This document shows, piece after piece, positions 21,061-32,268 of a stretch of 64,000 nt of DNA. Source of the DNA: Saturnia japonica (lineage: Eukaryota > Arthropoda > Insecta > Lepidoptera > Saturniidae); the NCBI GenBank assembly GCA_033032175.1, contig CM065307.1, forward strand, positions 6,820,001 through 6,884,000, read 5' to 3'. Both the position numbers and the translations under genes were made by a program. Within the stretch, counting starts at the first letter, position 1. Every line of letters begins with the position of its first letter. The notes under the pieces are model-generated. The model saw only the letters and a list, made by a program, of their open reading frames with translations. It was not told the DNA's origin and did not search any database.

Positions 21061-23835
21061 GTAGAACGGAAAAATAACCTCTTGGTGTTCACTAGGGCAT
21101 GCAATATAGGAGGGTTTTCAATTCCGGAACTGAGTTCCAATACCAATCAATCTTTTGGGTGATTTTAACGCTCGTGTGGGATGTGTCAATGAAATCTGGA
21201 AACAGGTTCTTGGTCGACACGGAGTTGGTACATAAAACTCTTAACGGTGAATTGCTTTTTTCCCTCTGCTCAGAATTTGTCTTCTGTATTACAAATACCT
21301 TCTTCCGTCTAGCTGACAAATTTAAGACATCTTGGATGCATTCGCGCTCCAAACACTGGCATCTCATGAACTATGTAATTGTGTGCAAACTGATCTCAGA
21401 GATGTACTCATTACTAGACCAATGCGAGGCGCGGATGGTTGGACTGACCATCGTTTGATAAGATCGAAAGTTTGTCTAGATGTTATAAACCTCCACGTCG
21501 TGAAAAGAATAAAATACCAGCCCGACTGGCCTTCACAAAACTCATCATCTCAAATCAGATCCAGCGTTCACTTAATTCTGAATTTGCTAAAGTTTCGGTT
21601 GATTCACAACGGCTACGATTAATGAGCATTGGCGCTCTTTAGCGCAATCGCTTCATGAAGTTGCTGAAAGTGTAGCTGGAAAGCCGGAGAAGGAAAACCA
21701 GGATTGGTTCGATGACTATGATGCCGAGATTATGAAGCTGGTTAACAACTCAAGGCGACTGCTGCAGAACTCTTCGTCCGCTACACAAAGAAGAACCATT
21801 CAGCGAGAGCTTAAGTCAAAAGTACGTGTACTTAAAAACCGCTGGTGGGCGATAAAAGCGATGGAGCTGCAACATCTTGCTGACATAAAACAGATTGGAA
21901 AGTTCTATGAGAGCCTTAGGACCATCTTTGTTCCTCGACATAATAAAACCTTGCCAATTTATTCCAAAGACAAGTCAAAACGTTTGACGGATCATAACGA
22001 GCTGTTAAATCGCTGGGCTGAGCATTTTAGCGAAGTACTAAATCCAGCTACTCACAGCGTGGATTTAAAAAATATTAACTCTCTCCAAGTGGACTTGGAG
22101 CTGGAGATGTGGCTGGAGCCTACATCAACGGAGCTTGATGACCCACCATGTTTTGATGAACTTCTTCGGGCTATTACTCAGCTTAAAACCGGAAAAGCCT
22201 CAGGATCGGACAGTCTACCAGCTGAACTCTACAAACATGGCGGTCCCAATATTTAAAACAGTCTTTTTACTCTGATATTGCGGATATGGCAGTATGAAGA
22301 GTTGCCACAAGATTGGAAGGACGCTTCTATCTGCAAACTTTACAAAGGCAAGGGCGATTCCTCAGATAGCAGTTTCCATAGAGGTATAGCTCTACTCAGT
22401 GCAGCTGGCAAGGTCTTGGCAGATATTCTCAATCATAGGCTGGGTGAGTTGGCTGAGCGTATCTTACCTGAGAGTCAGAAGGGCTTTCGTCCGAATAGGA
22501 GGACAGTCGATGCTATCTTTTTCGTAAAACAACTTCCAGGAAAAGCATAGAACAACAGTGTGCTCTGTATATGTGTTTCGTCAACTTGAAAAAGGCATTC
22601 GACCGAGTTCCGAGATCTGCCCTTTGGACTGTTCTTGGAAAAGCTGGATGTCCTGTAAAGTTTGTGAACCTTGTGCGTCAATTCCACGAGGGCATGAAGG
22701 CTAGGATGCAACTTGAAAAAGACTTCACAGACCTTTTTCTTGTTACCAGTGGCGTCAAACAGGGATGCTTGCCGCGGTGTTAAGGGACTTAATTGATTAA
22801 TTAATTATACTCAATGCTAGGACAGACAAGAGCATCTTCGATTTGTCCGGTTTTAGATCCAAGCGTATGGTGCACGACGTGTCTACTTAGACGTCTTTTA
22901 TGCAGACGATGTTTGTTTTGATGGCTAAAGTCCCTAGTAGTTTGCAGTTATTTTTGGATTGCCTGCATGACTCCTGTACAAAATTATGTCTATTCATACG
23001 TGCCTCTAAAACCCAGGTACTATAACAACCAGCACTTGGTGATATGGCAGAGACAACATCGATAACACTGGTAGATAGGGCACTTAAGGAAGTACTATCA
23101 TTTCGGTATCTAGACAGTTACATTCCCTGCGATAAACGTCTGGAGAATGAAAACTCCTCTAGGAAAACTTCGAACTAGAGTTTGGGATTCGCATGTTCTA
23201 CAACTATACACTAAAATCGCTGTATATAAAGTAATTGTCCTTCCCATACTACCTTATGCTTCTGAGACATGGTCTTTATAGGGGAAACAGTAGGCGTCTT
23301 GATGTCTTTGACATGAAATGTCTACGTTCAATTCTTTGTGTGAAATGGCAGGATCACGCCCCTAACTCTGAAATCCTACGGCGGACCGGCCTGAGTGGCA
23401 TAGAATCAATGCTTATTACGGGTCAACAAGAGTGACTCCAGGCTGCCTAAATCTGTGTTCTATTCACAGTTGAAGCATGGAAAGCGCACACCGGGGGTCA
23501 ATTTCTTCGTTACAAAAATGTAATTAAGCGTCACCTTACCGCATGTAAAATATCTCCTGAGTGGGAAGAGCTTGCACAACAGAGACCAAACTGGTGTAAC
23601 TCTGTTAAGGAGGCAGTAGACGTATTTGAAGATCATCGTTTAAAAAATTTCGATGAAAATCGCCTTTTAAGAAAGAACCGTCCTATGTCTTCCTATATTT
23701 ACACTGTGAATTCTTCAGATCACTGTGCGCTTTATAACCGTACCTTCAAAACAAAGTTTGGTTTCGCGAGCCACATTCGCCTCATTACCGAAGCTGACAG
23801 GGTTCGCCGTTGACGGGTATGTCAAGGACGACATC
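21060..23835 (+). mobile_element. Decayed LINE (APE endonuclease plus reverse transcriptase)
   Basis: A 5'-truncated non-LTR retrotransposon. It begins in the AP-endonuclease domain (LLGDFNARVG near 21157, SWMHSRSKHWH near 21330) and continues through a long frame at 21732-22256, RT blocks at 22278-22550 (LPQDWKDASI, GFRPNRRTVDAIF) and 22571-22783 (FVNLKKAFDRVPRSALW, GVKQGCLP), a YADD box near 22900, and a C-terminal tail (MKCLRSILCVKWQDHAP, then C…C…F…H). Stops and frameshifts break it at about 22254, 22548, 22780 and beyond. It resembles elements often mis-annotated as 'craniofacial development protein 2-like'. Inactive. Confidence 0.92.
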
Positions 23836-23879
23836 ATCGTCATCATTTAGTTATAGAATTTTTACGGAAAGTTAGTACC

Positions 23880-24032
23880 TGTAGGATTTTGAATGTATTC
23901 CAAACAAAGCGCCCTCTATAAATGTTTTTTGGTAAAAATGGGGATGTCTTAATGACAGACATTGTTTATGAATTTATAAAATAAAATTCTGTTTGAGAAC
24001 AATTAATTGTGTTCATTGTGTAAGAACCTACG
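23880..24032 (+). repeat. 5' LTR of the reduced Ty3-type element
   Basis: Begins TGTAGGATTTTGAATG and ends AAGAACCTAC followed by G where the other copy has A. No PBS follows; integrase coding sequence starts almost at once. Confidence 0.9.
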
Positions 24033-24939
24033 AAACCTAAAAAATCCTACGGCAGAAAATACAATAAAAACTTTAATGAAAATAATAGCTAGAGACGGTA
24101 TAATGAATACAATAGTATGTGATAATGGACCAGCATTTATTGATGATAAGTTTAAGAAGTTTTTGAAATCCAATGACATAAAACTAAGACATATAACACC
24201 TTTATGGCCACAGGCAAATGGAGAAGTGGAAAGACAGAACAGGAATGTACTAAGGCGTCTGCGCATAGCTCAAGCGTTGAAACTAGACTGGAAAGAGGAA
24301 CTATTGACATATTTGTTTGCCTATAGAACAACCCCCCATTCCACAACAGGGATACCACCTGGGAACTTATTTAGAGGGAGACAAATAAAAACCAAATTGC
24401 CAGAAATGAAGTTTGAAGTTGAAGTAATGGATGAAGAAATGAGAGATAGAGACAGGTACCAAAAAGATCTAAGTAAGAAGTATGCTGATAAAAGGAGATA
24501 TGCAAAGGAACTAGATCTTCAACCAGGTGATAAAGTGTTGGTGAGACAAAAGAAGATGAATAAATTAACAACTCCATTCTCACCTATAGAACATAATGTT
24601 GTTTGGAAGAAAGGGAACAGTGTGGCAGTAAAGACACCTGATCGAAAAGTGGTTAGAAGAAATTCAACATTTTTCCAACCAGTGAAGAAAAGGAATATCA
24701 AGGAATTGGGATTGTACAAAGATAATTGCAAGCTTAATGGTGAAAGCACTATGGAGCAAGAAAAAGAGACTATAATTGATCGCAAAGATAGCAATATGCA
24801 GGAATGCGAAAAAGCAGGCCAAGGGGAAAGAGATATGACGAATCATGACGAGACAGAGAAAGACTTGACATTGGATAAGCGTGACATTACTCCAGACCCT
24901 GAGTTTGAGGCCGATCAGGGAACGTTATACTCCGACTAA
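24007..24939 (+). CDS. C-terminal part of Ty3-type integrase, open frame
   Basis: About 310 codons open from inside the 5' LTR; the first in-frame ATG is near 24076. It retains the second and third catalytic residues of the DDE core (D in VCDNGPAFIDDKF, E in GEVERQNRNVLRRL), the YRTTPHSTTG segment, and a C-terminal GDKVLVRQKK region followed by a charged tail. Without the first Asp and the zinc domain it cannot integrate by itself. The frame is nevertheless intact, which suggests a recent insertion. Not a host gene. Confidence 0.85.
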   Translation: MCSLCKNLRNLKNPTAENTIKTLMKIIARDGIMNTIVCDNGPAFIDDKFKKFLKSNDIKLRHITPLWPQANGEVERQNRNVLRRLRIAQALKLDWKEELLTYLFAYRTTPHSTTGIPPGNLFRGRQIKTKLPEMKFEVEVMDEEMRDRDRYQKDLSKKYADKRRYAKELDLQPGDKVLVRQKKMNKLTTPFSPIEHNVVWKKGNSVAVKTPDRKVVRRNSTFFQPVKKRNIKELGLYKDNCKLNGESTMEQEKETIIDRKDSNMQECEKAGQGERDMTNHDETEKDLTLDKRDITPDPEFEADQGTLYSD

Positions 24940-25165
24940 GTATAAAGATTATGTATTAGGATTGATTTTGAGTTGCATTCATGAGAATAGTATTTTGTAA
25001 TAATTAAAAAAAAAAGTGAATTATGTTTTATTTCTTTATATTAATGATAAACTATAGTCAACTGTTGTATGACAAATTTGTTGGTTGAATAATAAACCTG
25101 TTTATGTTTTATATTAAGATAACTGATTATTATGTTTTTGTTTTGCTATTAAGGAAAAAAGGGAT

Positions 25166-25318
25166 TGTAGGATTTTGAATGTATTCCAAACAAAGCGCCC
25201 TCTATAAATGTTTTTTGGTAAAAATGGGTATGTCTTAATGACAGACATTGTTTATGAATTTATAAAATAAAATTCTGTTTGAGAACAATTAATTGTGTTC
25301 ATTATGTAAGAACCTACA
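25166..25318 (+). repeat. 3' LTR of the reduced Ty3-type element
   Basis: TGTAGGATTTTGAATG…GAACCTACA, followed by the target duplication GTACC at 25319-25323. Confidence 0.92.
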
Positions 25319-25323
25319 GTACC

Positions 25324-27802
25324 TATGTAAGTTAAATTATTATAATATTTCTTTTATAGAAAACTCAATGATTTGTAATGAAGTCGTCAAAAATAGATTT
25401 TCTAAACATTGAAATATACATCAAAATAATGTATATAATAATTCTTATTGTAATTTTTCAAAAAGCCTATAGAAAATCCCCGATCGCAAATGTCTATTTG
25501 TCTGGACATACTTTTTTTTATTTTGGCTATATTCCTATGTACATATATAGGAAATTTCGCCAATGTCAAGTGTGACAAATAAACGTTATTTTAGTTGCCA
25601 AATGTTCGGTGTACCGTAGAATAACCCATAAACAAAGAAGACATTATCTTTCTGAATGAGACTTTGTACGTAACTGTCAATTTGATTATTTGTCATTATC
25701 TGTCTTAAATATTCCTTTAAAAATAAAACAAATAATTGAATTTTTGAGATGGGACTGTAAAAGGGGTAGCCTAATAAAAAAATTTTTTTTTGCTAGAAAT
25801 TAAAAGTTTATTTTAATGTTGTCCAGATTTTGTAGCGCTCAGACTATCCCTAAATAAAAAGTTTTAATAGGGGTAAAAAGAAAGTTAGTCTCTTTGCTTG
25901 CAAAAATGTTATCGTAGCTAAGATGATTTTCTAAGAAATGTATGGGAAAAGTTTTTTTAGATGTTTGACGTATTTAGTACTCTAACCTCAGTTTGTCCCA
26001 ATTTTATTGATCCTTATAAGAAACGGGATCCATTGGAATCACAAAAGTTTTTGCGTAAATTGTTCATTTAACTGTAAATGCCAGTCGAAATGGTTTAAAA
26101 AAGTTAAAGACAGTCTCATCAGAAAATTTTCGTGTAGCTACAACGCGGCAACGGTTACCCTCACTGCCCCATCTAAAATCCACCTGATAATTTTTTTTTT
26201 CCCATCTGCTATATTTTTGAGGTAATAGCTTTCAGCTCATTTAATTTCAAGAGATTACCTAATACCCGTAACAACAAACGAATAAACCCCATTTTTATAA
26301 AGTACTAGCCATTATTCGGGATTTCGTTTCTGTTGCCTTCAGTGCCACCTATTCTAAAATGTTTGTACTAATTCAGAATTCTTTATGGGCGTGCCGCTCA
26401 ACAACTCTCCAAAAATTCATCGCAATCGGATGAATGATTTATGAACACAAAGAGGGCAAACAAAGAAACATTCATTTTTATATAATACTAGCAAACCCGG
26501 GCACGCGTTGCTGTGCCATTTTGGAGTCCATAGGGAACATATATACAAACAGCGACTTTTACATATAAGAAGAATCTATAAGTACTGGCTACGGTTTCTT
26601 TAACGTGAAAATGCTTTTGATCTTCCATTGAAACTACGTGGCATATCTGGATAAAAGTAAGCTTTCTTTTACTTCCTTTAATTGATTTTTTTTTTATTAC
26701 TGCTTAGCTCCTATAGATAAGCGTTATGATATGTTACCTAGATCCTTTTCTTCAGGATCAGTTCTGAAAACTGCATTCAAAACACCGAGAACTATATGAA
26801 ATACACGCACTTGTTGAAACATCTGTCACACCATCTTTGCGAACATCATAATTATTATAATTTAAATCTAACATAACATAGCTCGATTGACACCCGTTCG
26901 CGGCACCAATCACAGAGTCGGTTTTTTAACCAACCAATGCACGGCTTCCGTGTGATTGCTGCTTGCCCGGACGACAGAAGTGTCAACGGGACTTGAGTCA
27001 GCAAAAAGCAATGGTCAACGGCTGCCTCTATCATCAAAATTCAGTGTATACCTTTTTTGTGACAACTATCTCAGCACCAACAGTGAGCAGTACCACAGTA
27101 TTATTGGTAAGTCGTGCATTAAAATACTGTTTGTTGTATGTTCGTGAACGTAGTATCATTTACAATATCTTAATCGTTTACCTAAACGTGCGTAGGCGGT
27201 TTGTTCTACGCACACCATCTATTGCACACTGATGATACTATGTTAGGAACTTTCACGCAAGTTTCAACAATTGTAGAAACTTTCAACTAGCCCATAGTTT
27301 CATCCGTGTTACATTTATTCGAGTAACTCTTTACCTCGCCGCCACCGGGCCGGTCTAATTTTGTTCTCACTTCTCGTTTTTGTCTAAATTAGCCAGATTT
27401 ATTGACGTTCATGGTTACTCTGCTCCCTTACTTGAGAACCAGTCTTTCACTAGGCTTAGCGTGCTAACATCTTGGGCCAAATCGTCGCTTAAAATCGGGT
27501 CATTGTGGACACAGCGCTAAACATATAAGGATTTTAAAAAAAACTTAGGGTCGGAGCGTCAAGTTATAGAGCCGAAATAATTAGGCTACAAAATACAAAA
27601 AGAACTTCTCAAATCTGAGTGATAATTCTAGAGATTAGCGCATTCAAACAATCAATCTCTTGAACTTTATAATATGTGTATAGAATAAGAATCTCACTTT
27701 AACTCTTTCAAATAATAATTATACAATAAATAACAAATTGATTCTCTTGAAGACAAAATAAAAACAATCTATCTAAATAGGTAGGTATATAAAGCGATTT
27801 GA
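25324..27802. other. Spacer between reduced LTR element and SLC25A51-like gene
   Basis: No gene seen. A CTAG-type Helitron-like terminus on the minus strand lies at 26488 (CTAGCAAACCCGGGCACGCG). A piece of the Lepidoptera SINE/LINE body (CACTAGGCTTAGCGTGC) lies near 27450. The block at 26880-27230 is GC-richer but unassigned. Confidence 0.45.
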
Positions 27803-28528
27803 CTAGCTATATATCATTTTTCTAAAAACTTCATAGGATGCGTTAATGATGCCCCAACTAAAAAACGCACGAGTTATATTAAGCAGGGCTCCGTGATAGA
27901 AATTAGCAAATTTCGAACCTCTTTTACGGAGGATATATCTGAATTCGTACGCGACTGTCCTGTGCGGTCCACCGAGTTCACACTGCATTGCTATTTTAAT
28001 CACATTCAACGGGTAAAATAGAGTGCTGAGGAGCGCTCCTATAGTCGCACCGGCAAGAAAATTCTGTAAACTTTGATAGAACACTTTCTCCTGACTCGGA
28101 ACACGTTTTCTCACCTCGTCTCTTATGATAAAAAACAGAACATTGGACGGGCCATTCCTTAAAAGTATTGGTGTGAGTCCTCTGTAAAACTCCTTTATCC
28201 CATAATACCTGGCAATGTGTTGAGCAGCGTGTGCGGTATTCTTAAACTCTTTATGATACTTTGGATGTATGAGTAAAGTTTGTACCCTTTCAAAAGGCAT
28301 AAGTGTCGCCTCACAGCAGCCTGCTATTACCCCCGCGATTGTTTTAGCGATGTAAGGATTTACTTTCCTCCGTATCAAGGGTTGTAAAGTTTCATCGTAA
28401 ACGCCGAACATGAGCGACATAGACAGAGTTCTTTGCATCAGAGGTGGTAGCATCCCACGATATAAATAACCGAGGCCCTCTTTTCGCAATTGGTGTAATG
28501 CGAATGTAGTTTCAACTCCGTGCATCAT
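27803..28528 (-). CDS. SLC25A51: SLC25A51-like exon 2
   Basis: Starts directly after a TTTTCAG acceptor with MMHGVETTFALHQLRKEG and runs to a TAG stop at 27803-27805. Carries most of the carrier fold: the rest of repeat 1, and repeats 2 and 3. Confidence 0.94.
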   Translation of the reverse strand: MMHGVETTFALHQLRKEGLGYLYRGMLPPLMQRTLSMSLMFGVYDETLQPLIRRKVNPYIAKTIAGVIAGCCEATLMPFERVQTLLIHPKYHKEFKNTAHAAQHIARYYGIKEFYRGLTPILLRNGPSNVLFFIIRDEVRKRVPSQEKVFYQSLQNFLAGATIGALLSTLFYPLNVIKIAMQCELGGPHRTVAYEFRYILRKRGSKFANFYHGALLNITRAFFSWGIINASYEVFRKMIYS

Positions 28529-29546
28529 CTGAAAACATTTTTTTTTATTATTATAATAATCGTGATTTCACGTATTAAGTACAGTATACGAATGTGAGTA
28601 AAAAAAATTATAACACAAAAACGATAAATGTTATATACTTCTTTGATGTGATAATTTTTTTTTATTGATTTCAACATTTGTAATTTATTTCTAGAATATA
28701 CTGATTCATATGTATTTAAAAAAATTACATCCAGCTAGTATTTTCACTACATTACAACAATATAGCAAGCAACTTCGCAGTGTTGACTTTTTGATACAAT
28801 GTGTAAAAATTCACTATAATATTTTTTCTTAACAAGCCTAATAAAATATAATTGAAAAAAATATATATTGACTTAATAGTATTGAGATAATTCACAAAAT
28901 CTCCAGTGGATCAGGATTTAGTTGAATCATTTTTCAGTATGGCCTTAAAGAATTTTTTCCAGCAGAAGATATTGAAAACACCAAAAATATATTTATTATG
29001 TGTTTTAAAATATTTTTTCATTTCTGAAGTATTTTGATAACATAATCGAAAAGTCCTTATCTCATTCAAGTTAAAAAAGAAATTTAAGTATTTATTATTT
29101 AAGAAACAAGTAAATGGCAGGTAAATCGTAAATACTTACATTTAAATAAAGTAAATATTTTTTTATCACTGACTTGGCAATTTCTTAAAACAAAATGTCT
29201 AAGAATGTTGTTACGTTTTTTTACACAGGGCCGTATTGCATCATATCAGATGACAAAGTGTTGAACAACACCGTACTTTATTAAAGTATTTGCTCTCAGC
29301 ATTAGTATCATTGAAATAAAAATGGAAAAGAAATATCTATGAAATATTTTTTAATTACTTACTATAAACCATTAAACCATTTTATCTTTGCCATATTGTT
29401 ATGATAGCCAGAGGTAGAATTACCTGTCTAAATATGAGCTTGTTGAGCGGATAGCTTATCAGTATGTTGCAGAAGGCGGACCCACCGCCGCAGACAAACT
29501 CCTTCCAGTGATCAGGGAGAGCCGGGGAAGGCACCGGCACCGCCAT
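27803..29546 (-). CDS. SLC25A51: Mitochondrial NAD+ carrier, SLC25A51-type
   Basis: Two exons, 29424-29546 and 27803-28528, joined in phase 0 by a GT-AG intron, giving 282 residues from the ATG at 29544-29546 (good context, CACCATGG). The family members (SLC25A51/52) import NAD+ across the inner mitochondrial membrane. Supporting stretches are FVCGGGSAFCNILISYPLNK, LYRGMLPPLMQRT, GCCEATLMPFERVQTLL, RGLTPILLRNGPSNVLFF, FYPLNVIK and SWGIINASYE, which follow the three carrier repeats of this subfamily. From memory, residues studied in human SLC25A51 (K91, E132, R182) correspond here to Arg74, Glu114 and Arg165, so one is a Lys-to-Arg change. An in-frame upstream ATG at 29622-29624 would add 26 residues. 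Alternative: another SLC25A51/52-like paralogue. Confidence 0.93.
28529..29423 (-). other. SLC25A51-like intron
   Basis: 895-bp AT-rich GT-AG intron (donor GTAATT, acceptor TTTTCAG). No repeat recognised. Confidence 0.85.
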
Positions 29547-29624
29547 GGTGCCCTCATTGAGACAACTGCGCTCCAGGAGATGATGTTTCTCTGTCACATC
29601 ACGCCGTTTGCAGTCACATAACAT
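29424..29624 (-). CDS. SLC25A51: SLC25A51-like exon 1 (longest form)
   Basis: Open from ATG 29622-29624 or ATG 29544-29546. It ends …NKLIFRQ at a GTAATT donor, phase 0. The extra N-terminal 26 residues of the longer form are polar and contain CDCKRRD, unlike the carrier family, so the second ATG with its better context is the more likely start. Confidence 0.85.
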
Positions 29625-30939
29625 AATATAGATCCATTTTCTGGAAAAAAAAAATTTATTCCAACAACCGAAGACCTTCTTCTTGTAAATAGAAAAGAAA
29701 GAAATATGACTCCAAGACGTTTCGTATTTTCAGTTATCATCTTTAAAACAAACAGAGATTTACTACTGTTCCAAAGATGATATTCAACTTCAGATGATTT
29801 TTTAGCAACTCAGGTTTGATTCTACAATCACCATACCTAGCACTAAAAAGTTGCATGCCTTTTTCCAACAACCCAAGGTCTTCATGTAAATAGAGCCAGT
29901 TCTAGAATATATTCTCAATCTAAAACTGTAAAAAATATACCTTTGTTACAATGTTATTTCTTTATATTATTTACATTTATTTATTCTATACATTACATTT
30001 ATTTAAATACATTATATTATATTTATATTACCAGTTTCACTAAGTACGTCTTTTTTCGTGCAAACCAACCAACCTACCAACCGCCTGACATCACACCCAG
30101 TGCTACATGTATGTAGATTAATCCACCTATCTCCTTAAGTAATGCAGATCCCATTTTAAAACTTCTAGTGTTTTAAAAATGTACTTTAAGCATATTTTGA
30201 AATAAAAAATTATGACTTCCAGTTTTGTACATATTGTGTGCTCATGCTCATACCTCCTTCAACTATAATTACATAGAATATGAACAAATTTTAAAACCTC
30301 CCTTTTTTGTCGGCTTGAAGTGAAATGCCCCAAGGATGAAACCGTGGGGCGCAGCTCGTTTTATAACATATTGAAATTTGAGATGTTTTATCAATTTTAT
30401 TGTAAGGAAAATATCCTGGTATTGTCTACTTGTACCTTTCTTTTTCATCATTTATTTTAGGGGCTATTGTGCAATTTGCAATTGATTTGAATAGACTAGT
30501 CACCTCATCAGTGTATGTATCATCCATTGAAACAAGGGCCAGCTTATTCTAACAACATGTCCTATTGTTCAAACCAAAAGCCTGCCTGATTAACTTAAAC
30601 TGAACACACTCCATAAGAACATGAATCCATCATAAGCATTAATTTGTAGTTATGCTTTTACAACCAATATGATCTATAGTACATTTATATAAAAACAACA
30701 GTTGTAAAGATTATCTTGATCCTAAATCTATGGCTACTTCTTATAACTTCTTGGGAACCCTTGTATCTTTAAAGTTGAGACTCTTCTATAAAGTATTTTG
30801 TGTTTCAGTCACACAGTCACAATGAGGTAAAACAACCCACATTTGGACTTTTTTTCAATTATTGGTAGTAAATTGTCACAATATAGGCACCAGTAGAACG
30901 ACTCATATCTTATTTATACATATTATGAAATTGAATGTT

Positions 30940-31405
30940 TCTCTGTTTGTCTGTCTGTTTATGTTCTTTTCACAAGAGAATCACATATCTAATTTCCTTT
31001 TTTTTTAATTCATAGCTATGTTAACTGGCCAGTTTATAGGATATATTCTGTTACATAAAGTATGTAATATACAAAATAAACAGTGTCAATAATGGTGAAT
31101 CAATCCAGAAAATATATGCTTTTGGGGTGTTTAAATGGCTTACGCTGTGTAAACCAAACCATAAAATATACATCAAATTAATGTACTACAGAATTGTAGG
31201 TATTAAAAAGACCAACAAAAAAGTCAGTGATAGCATAATATGTCTTCTGTAATCTTGTAAGGATGACCCACAATAACCATTTTTGTCATTAAACTAAACA
31301 GCGGGTAACCACCAAGGGTAAGAGCAGGGGCAGCACAATTAGCGCTTGTCTCGACTGACAACATTCTGTAGTCCACACAAGCTGAGCCATGGGCACAGGT
31401 AATAT
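30940..31405 (+). mobile_element. Decayed Helitron-like repeat
   Basis: Opens with TTTGTCTGTCTGTTT and closes near GAGCCATGGGCACAGG. In between it tracks 37853-38278 segment by segment, so the two are the same family. The terminal CTAG is mutated here. Confidence 0.5.
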
Positions 31406-32150
31406 TATTTATTTACTGTATTGACAAAGATTTGAATTCTTTCTAAATATACAATATTTCCATTCCTGATAAGTGATATCCACAGAACTAATGCTCTTAT
31501 ATTCCATTAGAAAGATCTATTAAATGATTTTCAAGATAAAATACATATCCAATAAAAAATTTCTTTAACATCCTAACAATAATAGCACAATCATACAACC
31601 ATGATTTTATTACAAAACTATATTTGTTTTAGCTTATGTTCTATTTCATTAAACATTAGTGTATGGCCTTCAGCGAAAAACCTCTTATGATTAAATAGGA
31701 TCAAAGGTGATATGAAAAATCAAATAAAGTTATATTATTTTTCTTCATATACTTCCTTGAAGAGAATAGTACTATTATTAAAATATGTACAATTAGTATT
31801 TGATTACTTTGTAAAAACTCATTGTAAATAGTTTATTTAACATTTTCTTGCTACTTCCACCTGGAACTGATTGAGAGTTCTTATATCCTTCTGCAAACAT
31901 TTCATATAAGTTGTTTGAAGCGTGTCTATAAGTTATTTTTGAAACTAATAAGAGAAAATTATAATGTTACTAAGAGTAACAATAACATTATGAAGCTGTA
32001 ATGAATAAATGATAAAAATACTACCGCCATTCATAAAATACTAATATTTCACTTCTTTATTATTACTTCCAGAATTAACTTTTTCATGTTCACTCAAACA
32101 AATAATAAGAAATAATATTTGTTGTAATAACTGCCAATCAGTTCCAGGCA

Positions 32151-32268
32151 GAAGTAGCAAAGAAATGTTAAATAAATTACACTTATATCACAAATAAAAT
32201 TATTTCCTAGAAGTAGCAAAGAAATGTTAAATAAATTACACTTATATCACAAATAAAATTATTTCCTA
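32151..32268. repeat. Exact 59-bp tandem duplication
   Basis: Two adjacent copies of a 59-bp unit starting GAAGTAGCAAAGAAATG and ending TTATTTCCTA; no difference seen. Confidence 0.9.

Larger units (their letters stand above)
23880..25318 (+). mobile_element. Short LTR element carrying only the end of a Ty3-type integrase
   Basis: A 1439-bp element with 153-bp LTRs (TGTAGG…CCTACA) at 23880-24032 and 25166-25318 that differ at about three positions by eye, and a perfect 5-bp target duplication GTACC (23875-23879 and 25319-25323). The interior is one open frame for the second half of an integrase. Gag, protease, RT, RNase H, the first catalytic Asp and the primer-binding site are all missing. 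Confidence 0.92.

Noticed and set aside
24007..24939. 310-codon frame as a host gene
   Set aside because: It has Ty3 integrase motifs, is bounded by LTRs with a target duplication, and begins inside the LTR.
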